The translations under genes and the position numbers were made by a program. DNA of 64,000 bases from assembly GCA_002077045.2 (NCBI GenBank), contig KZ111162.1:132604-196603 (forward strand), read 5' to 3'. The stretch comes from Rachicladosporium sp. CCFEE 5018 (lineage: Eukaryota; Ascomycota; Dothideomycetes; Cladosporiales; Cladosporiaceae). Numbering within the stretch: position 1 is the first letter of the stretch; every line of letters starts with the position of its first letter. This document shows positions 30,536 to 40,837 of this stretch, piece after piece. The notes under the pieces were generated by a model. It worked only from the letters and a program-made list of their open reading frames with translations. It made no database searches and was not told where the DNA came from.

Positions 30536-31159
30536 GAGCTCGACATGGCGTTGTATGATGAGACGCATAGATCAGGCGCGTAGATGTGGTATTCAGTGGC
30601 AGCACAGGAAGGAGCAGCATGGGAAAGGAGATTGTTTTGACTTGATGATACCCAGGACATGATGCTGGCTGGTTGGCCAAGCACACTGCTTTAGCGATGG
30701 CGTTGGAGGACTTGTGGTACTGTAGCTGCGATCACTAAGACGGAATAGCAGAGAGATGTATTGAAGACGTACATCCAGAGCTGTAATGGTCTGAGCATCT
30801 CTCCCACACAAGACTACTGAAAGACTAACTTCACCTCTGACGTACAGAGTAGCCTACGCTGACTGGTTTCAGTAAGAGCTGTCACCCAGCAGACGAACAC
30901 GGCACCGGCAGACTGGCTTATGAGCATACGCCAGTCCTAGGCATTGCCATCACCAAGATTAGAACACATTCTCATTTCTTTGTTCCAGCATCCATCGAGA
31001 CTGGAGTTGCGCCTCTGAGCTGCGATGAGAGAACAAGGACTCACTCGCCACTTCCGGCGTTCAGGATGCCCTTTGTCACAAATGGGCCACGCGCTCTCGA
31101 GTAACATGCAAGCTCCTCGACTCAAGTCTACAGCGAGATCAACGAACCTCAAACAAACC
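30536..31159. promoter_or_regulatory. Upstream region of array gene 1 (B), highly conserved
   Basis: 624 bp, indel-free relative to 7203-7826. Contains the two-part element at 31052-31076. Confidence 0.5.
31052..31076 (+). promoter_or_regulatory. Two-part upstream element, array gene 1 (B)
   Basis: TTCCGG, 13 bp, CTTTGT; ends 83 bp before the ATG at 31160, as in copy A. Confidence 0.6.
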
Positions 31160-31723
31160 ATGGATCGTCTCGCCCGCGACGCAGCAGCCCGCTACGGCAC
31201 AAGCTCCGGCGGTGGTGGAGGTGGAGGAGGCTACTACGATCCCTACGGCCACTCCAGCTCCCACCGCTCGTCCCGACGTCTCAGCAGCATCTACGCCGAG
31301 CCCGCCATTCAGCGCCGCGTCGACCCTCGAAGCCGCTACGCCAATGAGCCAGGTGCTATGACCATTGCAGCTCCAACGAACGCACGCGAGAATCACAATC
31401 GCCGTCAGCGCGATAAGTACTACGCGAATAAGGCGCAGAAGGAAGATGATCGTCTCGTGCGTCGGGTTGAGCGGGATTTACTGGCCGAGGAGTCTGAGCA
31501 GCGGCAAAGGGGACAGGAGGCTGAGAGAGCAAGGTATCATTATGAGGGATTGGGAAGGGCGAGTGAGGGGAATCGAAGGGCTGCGGAACGCTATGTCAGA
31601 CAGGACTTGGGAAGGCATCAGCAGGATGTACCGGGCAGATATCATGGCGGCGATCGTTTAAGTGAACTGGCTGCTGAGAGGGCGAGGAGGGGCGAGCGGA
31701 GAGGGTCGTGGCACTTTTTCTAG
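31160..31723 (+). CDS. Arg/Tyr-rich disordered protein, array gene 1, copy B
   Basis: 187 residues. The first 150 residues are close to copy A, but the region before the C-terminal block is rewritten: copy A has REDVRRGNLSHRRLHQEEVP where B has RQDLGRHQQDVPGRYHGGD, eight residues shorter. The terminal GERRGSWHFF is preserved. Family unknown. Confidence 0.75.
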   Translation: MDRLARDAAARYGTSSGGGGGGGGYYDPYGHSSSHRSSRRLSSIYAEPAIQRRVDPRSRYANEPGAMTIAAPTNARENHNRRQRDKYYANKAQKEDDRLVRRVERDLLAEESEQRQRGQEAERARYHYEGLGRASEGNRRAAERYVRQDLGRHQQDVPGRYHGGDRLSELAAERARRGERRGSWHFF

Positions 31724-32215
31724 GCTGGCAGAGAACCTTAAGTTCTATTTTGGATGTGCAACTTTCTCGATCCTGCTCCGCAGTTGTTGTCAGCTCGCGG
31801 CTCAGTACGTAGCCTGATTGACTTCAGATGCACAATCGGAAGAATGTTACGCTGCTGGCCATGATCTACAGCTCGTCATGCGGCCTGAAGGCCGCGTCTA
31901 CCACTGGCATTGAACGCTACCCGGCCACGCCTGCCATGGTGAGCTCACTCAATATATCTAGTCAACGCGTATGATTATCGCATCATCCATGTGAAGCGCC
32001 CTTTGTCCGAGCGAGCGAGCGGCCACCGATCAGGGAGTCAGGCCGAGTCCAGTGTCGTCACTGGACAAGGACTTTGGACTCGACTCCGCGTTTCCGGTGA
32101 TGGCGCCTTCCTTTGTCGCAGATACATCTGTTGTAAGATGAACTTCGGGAAGCCTCGATACACTGGCAGTAATCACAGCCGTCGCTTTCACCTACTGAAG
32201 ACCCCTCCGCAGATC
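31724..32215. other. Spacer between array genes 1 and 2 (B)
   Basis: 492 bp with the gene-2 element at 32092-32116. Clearly diverged from copy A except around that element. Confidence 0.4.
32092..32116 (+). promoter_or_regulatory. Two-part upstream element, array gene 2 (B)
   Basis: TTCCGG, 13 bp, CTTTGT; ends 99 bp before the ATG at 32216. The element is kept while the bases around it have changed relative to copy A. Confidence 0.6.
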
Positions 32216-33001
32216 ATGGACCGCCTCGCTCGAGACGCCCGAGCTCGCTATGGCTCGAACTCAGGAGGCGATCGCCGCGGCTCAAGCCTAGGGAACGGGT
32301 ATTACTGCACGCCCTACCGCGACAGCATCGACTCCCGTCGAGCCTCGGAATATCCCTCTTCCTCGGGTGGCAGTGGCAGACGACCGTCCCGTCGAGCCTC
32401 GCACGCCTCATCGCGTCGCTATGAGCCATACGTGCGTGACGTACGCAACGCAATTCGCCGACCTGATGAGACCTACGAAGAGTACCGCGATGTGGCAGTG
32501 GACCGCTTGAACCGTGCTGCGTCCCGGCGCCGCGCAGGACTCCCACGCGAAGACAGTGCACCCTTGACTCCTCACGACACTCGTCAGCCTTACGACATGC
32601 CGATCACTGACAGGCAGTACGGAGCCCTCCGCCTGCGAGGCAGAACCTCAGAAAGGAACGGGCGTATTCCCTCCTTCAGCCCTGCCCATGACGAGCCGAG
32701 ACGCCCGAGCACTTGGGGGAGCTATTACCGGGAGCGAAGTAGGGCGCGTCAGGCTGAGAGAGATCGCGCGGAGTATCATCACAGTGAACTTTTCGATGCA
32801 GCGGAGACCAATCGCGCGGCGGCCGAGAGATTTGTTCGCGAGGATTGCCGAAGGCGTGATGAGACTTTCGGCGGGACAAGGCTGTATCGGGAGGACGAGC
32901 TACCGAGCAGATACGGAGGTCGTGATCTGCTAAGCCAAAAAGTCGCAGAAAGGGCTATTAGAGGAGAGCGAAGAGGGTCGTGGCATTTCCTTCCAGGGTA
33001 G
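32216..33001 (+). CDS. Arg/Tyr-rich disordered protein, array gene 2, copy B
   Basis: 261 residues compared with 235 in copy A. The N-terminal block plus DRRGSSLGNGYY and the C-terminal half (RAEYHHSELFDAAETNRAAA, RYGGRDLLSQ, GERRGSWHF) align. The middle (about residues 65-150) is essentially unalignable and longer. The frame is open upstream to 31991, but the shared MDRLARDARARYG block sets the start at 32216. It has one Cys (YYCTPY) where the paralogs have Tyr. The C-terminus adds LPG after GSWHF. Confidence 0.75.
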   Translation: MDRLARDARARYGSNSGGDRRGSSLGNGYYCTPYRDSIDSRRASEYPSSSGGSGRRPSRRASHASSRRYEPYVRDVRNAIRRPDETYEEYRDVAVDRLNRAASRRRAGLPREDSAPLTPHDTRQPYDMPITDRQYGALRLRGRTSERNGRIPSFSPAHDEPRRPSTWGSYYRERSRARQAERDRAEYHHSELFDAAETNRAAAERFVREDCRRRDETFGGTRLYREDELPSRYGGRDLLSQKVAERAIRGERRGSWHFLPG

Positions 33002-33407
33002 CGAAGGATTGATAGTTGCTAGGCTGAGATGAAAATTGACAGTCAGGCCGGGGTGTATCGCCTTGCCTTGCTTTCACAATGAGCCGCGAGTAATTGGGAC
33101 AGTCTCCCCCTCTCCATGCAATCTGGCTACCGTGATCTGCTTTGTTTGAAAGCCGAATTACTGCACGCAGGCTGGACAGACCTTCGAGTAGGCACGATGC
33201 TCAATTTTCTTTGTAGTTTGGCCTGCCGGTGGGCTCTCGACACGAGCTTCAGGACAAACAATGCTTCTCAAGACGTGCCCACCGTTTCCGGCGTGTCGAA
33301 TATCGCTTTGTCTCGAGTTAGCGTGAATACAAGACGGAACGGCAAGCCCTCGCTCGGGTCAGAGCTCCAGAATCTCACACTGGAAGCATACACGTTAGCA
33401 AAGTACC
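33002..33407. other. Spacer between array genes 2 and 3 (B)
   Basis: 406 bp (350 bp in copy A) with the gene-3 element at 33286-33311. No gene recognised. Confidence 0.4.
33286..33311 (+). promoter_or_regulatory. Two-part upstream element, array gene 3 (B)
   Basis: TTCCGG, 14 bp, CTTTGT; ends 96 bp before the ATG at 33408. The 14-bp spacer sequence differs from copy A but its length is the same. Confidence 0.6.
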
Positions 33408-34085
33408 ATGGATCGCCTCGCACGCGATGCAGCTGCCCGCTACGGCTCGAGCCCAGGAGGCGGATCAGGCTACTACGACTCGTACGGCAGGAGGTCAGCT
33501 ATGTCCAGCTCGCACCCGTACAGCGGTGGCAGGAGAGAGTCCCGCCGGTCATCGCACGCTCCGTCGCGACGTCTCGAGCGCTCACCGCCAAGATATGAGC
33601 GTCGCGAGAGCCGCAGCAACAGATATGGCGTCCCCTTCGATCGGTCCGACCGTGACTTAAGCCCGCGCCGTGAGCGCCGCAACCCTTACACCGACAGATC
33701 TCCATTATCCACCAGAAATTACGAGCAGCTCAGGCGGAGTAACAGATATAGTGTTGCTGGGCTCCAGTCCTCGGTCAGCCCCTACCACAACGATGCGGAA
33801 AGACGCCCCAGTAGCATGGCGAGCTATCACGAAGGTCGTCGGCGGGCTTCACTGGCACAGGCGGCACGAGCATCGTACCATATCAACGCGCTCTCTCGGC
33901 ATGAAGACGACAACCGGAGAGCCGCGCAGCGCTATGTCATAGAAGACTACACCAGGCGCGAAAGCGACGCTGCACCGCGGCGTCTGTATGACGAGGAGGT
34001 ACCAGCTAGGTACGGCGGTGGCGATCTTTTGAGTCAAGCGGCCGCTGAGAGGAGAAGGGCCAATTCGAGTCATTGGGACATATAG
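33408..34085 (+). CDS. Arg/Tyr-rich disordered protein, array gene 3, copy B
   Basis: 225 residues ending NSSHWDI at a TAG stop, probably the ancestral end. It is the most similar A/B pair of the array in the coding part. I see neither Lys nor Cys. The RRES/RRSS/RRPS-type motifs are retained. Confidence 0.75.
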   Translation: MDRLARDAAARYGSSPGGGSGYYDSYGRRSAMSSSHPYSGGRRESRRSSHAPSRRLERSPPRYERRESRSNRYGVPFDRSDRDLSPRRERRNPYTDRSPLSTRNYEQLRRSNRYSVAGLQSSVSPYHNDAERRPSSMASYHEGRRRASLAQAARASYHINALSRHEDDNRRAAQRYVIEDYTRRESDAAPRRLYDEEVPARYGGGDLLSQAAAERRRANSSHWDI

Positions 34086-34676
34086 ATAGGCATGATGTAG
34101 CATCCCAACCATGGCAGCTGATGATAATTCGCCTACTACTGTGGGCTACACAGCAATGCGTCTTTATGTTCGTGTCGAGACTTCAACGCGAAACGGGATG
34201 TGCTCTTCAGAAAGTCAGATAGGATTGAATTTATCCGCGAAAATGCGATCCAGTCCGTTCGCATCGATGAGCAATCTTGGTGTTTCATGGGTACCGTGAA
34301 GACTGCCAGCCACCTTCATGAAGCCGCGATCCGTCATAGAGGCTGAATCAACGTGCTGTGCAGTGTAGCGGCGAAGCATCATCGTGAAGCCTCTTCCAGA
34401 TTGTGGTGCATTGCCAGTATTAGCCCGCCATTCCGCCGACACGACGGCCTCGATGGGAGCGCCTGGCGAGTGTTCGATAGAGGAACAAGCGAGGTCCAGA
34501 CAATGGGCTCGAGTGCTCAGATCGCCGCTTCTGGTCGCGGGCTGAGCTCTTTGTGACGGAGTCACTCCCCTGCATATTACCCCCGTGCGTCTTTGCCTCG
34601 AATCAGCCGACTACCTTGCTGAGACAAGTGACTTGTCGAACAAGTCTCGACGGTGTTCCGAGTTCCGTGATTTGCC
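34086..34676. other. Spacer between array genes 3 and 4 (B)
   Basis: 591 bp with the gene-4 element at 34529-34554 (one substitution). The minus-strand frame seen in copy A is shortened here by an indel. Confidence 0.4.
34529..34554 (+). promoter_or_regulatory. Two-part upstream element, array gene 4 (B), one mismatch
   Basis: TTCTGG (C to T in the left half), 14 bp, CTTTGT; ends 122 bp before the ATG at 34677. It is the only one of the eight with an altered core. Confidence 0.5.
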
Positions 34677-35423
34677 ATGGATCGTCTAGCACGCGATGCA
34701 GCCGAACGCTATGGCTCAGGCTCAGGATCAGGACGTGATCGCCGTGGGTCCAGCTTGGGTAACGGCTACTACTACACGCCGTACCGCGACAGCGTGAGCT
34801 CCCATCACCCAACAGAATATGCCCCTCTGTCCAGAAGGCCGTCAGAGTATGCTTCATCGAGGCGGCGAGAAGCTTCACCAGCCCGTGGTTTCCAGCAGCC
34901 CATGACCGCACGCGAATACAGGAACATGCGGGTTCGCGATCGGAAGTACGGTCAGAGTAACATGCGGACTGACATGAAGGACTTTCATGGAACGTTGCCG
35001 TATCAAGAAGCAGTTGATCGGTACGATCCAAGCCAGCGGCGATCAGTGTCTCCACTCGCAATGGGGAGCTTCGAGCGTCCGTCCCCGCCAGCGGAGTACA
35101 CACGACAATCCCGACGAGACAACCACTCGAGGCGTGTGGACAGGCGTATGAGCGATCTCGAGGCCAGTCGCCCAAGCCGGTCTAGACGAGAGTCAGTCGC
35201 GCGGCAAGACCGTGCCAGCTACCACAACGACGCGCTCGCCCAGGCAGCAGAGGGTAATCGTAGGGTTGCAGCACATCATGTCACAAATCACGCCACGACG
35301 CGTGTGTCAGACTGGGGTGGGCAGAGGCGTCTTCACCGTAGTGAGATCCCTGCGAGGTATGGGGGTGACTTGCTTAGCCAGCATGCCGCGGCGGGATCAA
35401 GAGGAGAGTGGTTCCATGAATGA
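34677..35423 (+). CDS. Arg/Tyr-rich disordered protein, array gene 4, copy B
   Basis: 248 residues, one fewer than copy A. The N-terminal 110 residues including REYRNMRVRDRKYGQSN and the C-terminal RASYHNDAL...EIPARYGGDLLSQHAA...GEWFHE are conserved. Residues about 120-170 are variable. Confidence 0.75.
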   Translation: MDRLARDAAERYGSGSGSGRDRRGSSLGNGYYYTPYRDSVSSHHPTEYAPLSRRPSEYASSRRREASPARGFQQPMTAREYRNMRVRDRKYGQSNMRTDMKDFHGTLPYQEAVDRYDPSQRRSVSPLAMGSFERPSPPAEYTRQSRRDNHSRRVDRRMSDLEASRPSRSRRESVARQDRASYHNDALAQAAEGNRRVAAHHVTNHATTRVSDWGGQRRLHRSEIPARYGGDLLSQHAAAGSRGEWFHE

Positions 35424-36170
35424 GTGCATAGAATCCTTGGAGGCTGGAATAGTAGTTGTACTGAATCGAGTGTTCCGTGTGTCGCCCATCTCCCCCGACA
35501 CTGTTACAAAGTCAGTGGTCTCGAAACGATCCATACAGAGTGTTACCGTGGATCGACGTCTTACTTCCAACGTGGTTATGGTATATCAGGAGAGCAAATA
35601 GGGTACGACGTAGAATGGAGGCATCATTGGTCCAGTCGCTTGACCTAGACCAGCGAGGGCGCCCGTTGGGTATCTCTCAAACATACCAGATCACGCGTAG
35701 GGCTCGGGATATGAGAGCTTAACCCCATACCTGGTCACATGACGGTGTCAGGGGCGTCGACAACGAGCGCTGGGAGGAACGTAGCTGCCACTGCTTTTCG
35801 CATCGGTGATGGAACTCAAAGACCCGTCAACAGTACACTTTGACGCGTGCCACCGCATCAGATGGTCTATGTGATCTAGGGTGAGTGTTGCTCTGTCTCA
35901 GCTGCTGAAGCACGCTTGGCAGAAGCTTTGGCAGAATGCTTGGCAAATTCTTGATGTACTCGATCCTCTGGAGCTGTATGCTGTTCTCCATCTCGCCTAT
36001 ACATCTCGCATTGCATTGCTGTTCTTTGTTGGCGTGGTCTGCTCTGAGTCTGTACACTGTCGTACAGCTGTGGTGTGTTGTCAATCTGCTTCCAGTATGG
36101 GTCGGTAGCACGAACGAAGCTGTGAGAAAATCAGGCCTTTTGGCAAAAACAAACCCTACACTGAACAACG
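35424..36170. other. Intergenic, array to SulP transporter (B)
   Basis: 747 bp, counterpart of 11986-12713. Nothing specific recognised. Confidence 0.4.
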
Positions 36171-39016
36171 ATGTCGTCCACCTCCAGCGGCTCTCCGAGG
36201 CCCTCGCCACGCGGCTCTCGTACGGCTTCATTGTCAATACCCGGACATCAACCCGCGCAGCCCTCAGGCCTGCGGGAGGCACACCGCCCTCCGCCATCAC
36301 CAGATGGGCGAGGAGACAGCCATCTGCCGACTGAAGCTCTCCCCCACGGAGATCTTCACGCCGCGGCGACCGTGTCAGAGGATGCGGAGACAAGCGTAGG
36401 CCACACGGCAGCAGAGGAGAACACTGCGCGCTCGAAGCTTGTAGAGGATGCGAAGAATTGGCATATCCCTACGCATCATAACTGTGGCGAAGAGAACTGC
36501 GATCATGGGACCATAAGTCCACGTCCGAGATTCTTACCCGGATATGGGAGCTTCCTGGAGCCCATGACACCGTCTGGGAGTGACGACGGGTTCGGCGGGC
36601 GGTTCCCACACGGTATCGGTGACGGTGTAAATGGCAGTGCCGACAATGTACACGGTGTCCTCGGCGATGCCGTGACAGATGGCCTACTTGGGCGTCGTGG
36701 TGGTAACAAGACGAGTACGACGCAGTGGCTCGCCAAGCGGAATCATGTGAAGCACAATCGCTTGATGTAAGTTCACCCGAGTATACTTGTCTTCCTTCGC
36801 TTCCTGTGTATCATGAATCCCCCGACGCACCCAACGTGGCTCTGACATGAGTCTCACGGCACGGCGGTTCACTGCTGCAGCTAAGTTGATGGGTGCGCAG
36901 GGGTTGTAGACATGAGGGCGAAGCGGAGCCACTCCCAGCACTATGCACTGGAGGCTGATGTCCCGGTAGGTACTTTCTCTACTATCTCCCCTGTTCGAAC
37001 TGGATCAAGCAATACCGCTGGTCTTATCTCAAAGGTGATCTCATCGCCGCACTCACCATGGCTAGTTTCTACATACCAATGTCGCTCTCGTACGCATCAA
37101 ACCTCGGCCACATACCACCGATCAACGGACTCTACTCCTTCGTCTTCAACCCAATCATCTATGCCATTCTCGGCACATGCCCACAAATGGTCGTCGGACC
37201 AGAAGCAGCCGGCTCGCTACTCACGGGGTCTGTCGTCCGCGAAGCCATCAATGCCGGCAAGCACAAAGATAACGCAGATGTCAAGAACGCCCAGGTAGCG
37301 GGCATGGTGACTGGACTTGCCGGAGCAGTAATCTTGGCATCAGGACTCTTCCGATTGGGCTTCCTTGACTCGGTACTCAGCCGACCTTTCCTGCGCGGCT
37401 TCATCAGTGCTATCGGCATTGTCATTTTGATCGATCAACTGATACCTGAGATGGGGCTGGATAGCACTGCTGCACACTCTCAAGCTGCTCACGGCAGCAG
37501 TCTGGACAAGATCATGTTCCTCTTTCGTCACGTGGGAGAAGCGAACAAGATCACATGCGTGGTGTCATTTGGCGCCTTCGCGACCGTCATGGTGCTGAGG
37601 GAGATGAAGAAGCGACTACAGCCTCGTATACCGTCCATTGCGTACATCCCAGATCGCTTCCTTGTGGTTGTACTGTCCGCGGTCTTCACGTGGAAGTTCA
37701 AGTGGCAGGATCAGGGACTTGACATACTCGGCGACATCAAGGCGAAAGGCAACACGTTTCAGGCCCACTTTCCATTTGACTCAGACAATTTCAAGCATGT
37801 TGATGATGCTTTCTCGACGGCGTTCCTGATTGCTCTGCTCGGATTCTTCGAGTCAAGTGTGGCAGCAAAGTCGCTTGGCAGCGGAAATGCTAAGGTTCGA
37901 AAAGTCAAAGATAAGGACGGCAATGAGATCGAGGAGGCAGATGGCATTGTCAACGTCACTGTGTCGGCCAATCGCGAGCTGGTCGCTCTGGGTGTGGCTA
38001 ATGTTGTCGGTGGCCTCTTCATGGCGCTACCGGCATTCGGAGGCTACGGTCGCAGTAAAGTCAACGCCAGCACAGGCGGCAAGACACCGATGAGCTCTGT
38101 CTTTCTGAGCCTGATCACGGTCATCTGCATCGTCTTCCTGCTGCCCTACTTCTACTACATTCCCGTGAGTCACTTTTCCAAACATTTACTTGATTACACA
38201 CACTGACACAACATATAGAAAGGCGTCCTCTCCGCCATGATCTCAGTAGTAGCATACTCCCTCATCGAAGAAGCTCCGCACGACATCCAGTTCTTCTGGA
38301 AAATCTCCGGCTATTCCGAGCTCCTCCTCATGCTCCTAATCTTCCTCACGACATTCTTCTGGAACCTTCGCATTGGCATCGCAGTCGGCATCGGGCTCTC
38401 TTTGCTGCGCTTGCTCCGTCACTCGACACGGCCGAGGATACAGATTCTGGGGAGAGTGCCAGGGACGAACGATTTTGAGAACGCGGAGCTTGCGCCGGGG
38501 GAACTGGAGATGGTGCAGCATTGTCTCGTGATTAAGATCCCAGAGCCCCTTACGTTCGCTAATACTGTGAGCAACTACAGTCCAATGTAATCGTTTCCTA
38601 CGCTAATACTTGTGTAGGGTTCGCTGAAAGACCGTCTCTCGCGCCTGGAGAATCACGGCACCTCAGCCGCGCACCCAGCCCTCCCGAAAGTGCGCCGCGC
38701 AGAGCACAACGAGAATGTCATCTTCGACATCCACGGCGTCACGGCCATGGACCCTGCTGCTGCGCAGGTCCTAGTGGAGATCGTGGGCAGCTACGTAGAA
38801 CGAGGTGTGGGAGTTTGGTTCTGTAGGGTCCCAAGTCGGAGGAGTGAGGTGTGGCGATTGTTACAAGTGAGCGGTGTGGTAGAGGTTGTTGGCGGCGAGG
38901 GTCACTTCGTGCAGAGTGTCGATCAGGCGTTGAGGAGAGTTGAGAGGGTTGGCACGGGCATGGGTTGGGGTGGAGAGGAGGATGGAGGGGGTGGGGGGAG
39001 TGGACATGGCCTGTAG
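36171..39016 (+). CDS. SulP/SLC26-family anion transporter with STAS domain, copy B
   Basis: Exons 36171-36766, 36970-38164, 38219-38566 and 38618-39016; introns 203, 54 and 51 bp; 845 residues. All exon lengths equal those of copy A, and amino-acid differences are few. Here the first donor is a consensus GTAAGT (GTACGT in A), which fixes the exon-1 end. Same SulP core and STAS domain; substrate unknown. Confidence 0.9.
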
Positions 39017-39399
39017 CTCATTGGTGGTTATGATACGGTATCGTCTCGATGAGACTATCCAACTATGGCGAGCGATCAGATGAAAGCAAGTTCATCACCT
39101 TCGATGCCAGTGCCAAGCCTTGGTAGCTCTCATGGCAGCAACGTCACCTATGGCTGTGCAGCAACTAGATGTAGATGTGCCTACCAGCTACGCCATTCTT
39201 ACTCTCCATATTTCGAACGAGTACATCTACCTTGTTCCTTCACATTTCTCGCAACATATACTGCAGTGGTCTACTGGATCCAGCTTTCCATCATCCTCAT
39301 TTAATCTGCCATACCCTACCCACACCCAACCCCAGCCCGTGATCGCTTCATACCTTGCTCCGCCGCATCTCCCACGATCTGCTCTCCTCAGCAGCAACC
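39017..39399. other. Intergenic, SulP to END3 (B)
   Basis: 383 bp, pyrimidine-rich toward END3; counterpart of 15559-15938. Confidence 0.4.
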
Positions 39400-40641
39400 A
39401 TGGCAACCAAACAGATCGCCCAATGGGAAATTGACCGCTACTGGGAGATATTCTCCCCCCTCACCTCAGGTAGCAAACACCTAACCGGCGCCCAAGCTGC
39501 TCCCATCCTGAAGAATTCCGCCCTCCCCTCAGAACAACTAGAGAAGATCTGGGACTTAGCAGACGTCGACAACGACGGGAACCTAGACTTCGAGGAGTTC
39601 TGTGTAGCCATGCGATTGATCTACGATGTGATGAATGGGGTGATGTCTGGGGTCCCAGATAGCTTGCCGGATTGGCTGGTGCCAGCGGGGAAGGCTCACC
39701 TTGTGCAGGCTAGTAGGGCGGTGCAGGGGGGTGGGGAACGGTTTGAGCGGCCAGATGATGGGGATGGGGAGGGCGAGGAGGGAGAAGGGTTGAGGGATGG
39801 GTTTGAGTGGTACATGAGTCCTGGGGAGAGGGCGAAGTATGAAGCCATCTACACCGAATCGCGGAACGCTCGAAGTGGGCTGATTAGTTTCGACGCGCTG
39901 GGGGAGTTGTACGAGGGCTTGGATGTGCCAGACACGGATGTGCGGAGTGCGTGGAACTTGGTAAACCCCAAGAGCGAGGAGGGTATTAACAAAGATGCCT
40001 GCCTCGCTTTCCTGCACGTCCTCAACAACCGCCACGAAGGCTACCGCATCCCGCGCTCCGTACCACCTAGTCTCCGCGCCACGTTCGAGCAAGGCAAAAT
40101 CGACTACCGCATGAACAACGACAGCACCACGCAATCTGCCGCCGAGCGCTGGGGCACAAAACGCGACGACAATACTGCCTCAGGCCGGAAAGCAAAGTTC
40201 GGCGACAGCTATCTCTCGCGCTTAGGCCACGGCGAGCGCAAACCCAAGGGTACAGATTTCAGCTCCACGACATCAAAGGACGCCGAGTGGGAAGAAGTCC
40301 GGCTGAAAAAGCAGCTCCGTGAGATTGAGGAGAAGATGGCGAAGGTTGAAGCTGCTGCGCAGAGGAGACGGGATCGCGGGGGACGGAGGGAGGATAGTCG
40401 GCCGGCGCTTGTGAAGAGGGAACTGGAGCAGTTGCTTGATTACAAGCGAAGGACGCTGAAAGAGTTGGAATTAGGGGATGGGAAGGATGCGAAAGGTGGC
40501 ATGGCGTTGAAGCAGGTGCAGGAGGAGATTTCGATGGTGAAGGAGCAGGTTGATGGGTTGGAGGCGCATTTGAGGAGACGGGAGGAGGTGTTAAAGGGGT
40601 TGAGGGAGGAGGTTGAGAGGGAGAGAACGGCAGGGCGATGA
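39400..40641 (+). CDS. END3: END3, EH-domain endocytosis protein, copy B
   Basis: 413 residues, one more than copy A (an extra residue in the acidic Asp/Gly/Glu stretch near residue 115). The start at 39400 (MATKQIAQ) aligns with copy A; an upstream in-frame ATG at 39355 is not conserved. The EF-hand loop and C-terminal coiled coil are intact. The stretch 40100-40300 is almost identical to copy A. Confidence 0.93.
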   Translation: MATKQIAQWEIDRYWEIFSPLTSGSKHLTGAQAAPILKNSALPSEQLEKIWDLADVDNDGNLDFEEFCVAMRLIYDVMNGVMSGVPDSLPDWLVPAGKAHLVQASRAVQGGGERFERPDDGDGEGEEGEGLRDGFEWYMSPGERAKYEAIYTESRNARSGLISFDALGELYEGLDVPDTDVRSAWNLVNPKSEEGINKDACLAFLHVLNNRHEGYRIPRSVPPSLRATFEQGKIDYRMNNDSTTQSAAERWGTKRDDNTASGRKAKFGDSYLSRLGHGERKPKGTDFSSTTSKDAEWEEVRLKKQLREIEEKMAKVEAAAQRRRDRGGRREDSRPALVKRELEQLLDYKRRTLKELELGDGKDAKGGMALKQVQEEISMVKEQVDGLEAHLRRREEVLKGLREEVERERTAGR

Positions 40642-40837
40642 TTGGAAGGCTGGCCGAGATCTGTAGTGTGTATAGAGCCCTGTGAAGCACGGGTAACAGG
40701 CACAATGACCTACAACGCAGGTTCTTGGTGTGTGTCAATTGGTGATTGCGTATCATACAAAACTTGATCTCACGTATTTACCCATCTCTCGCTCAAAAGC
40801 AGACGAACAGTCAATGCAGTGCAGGTTCAAGGGGTAT

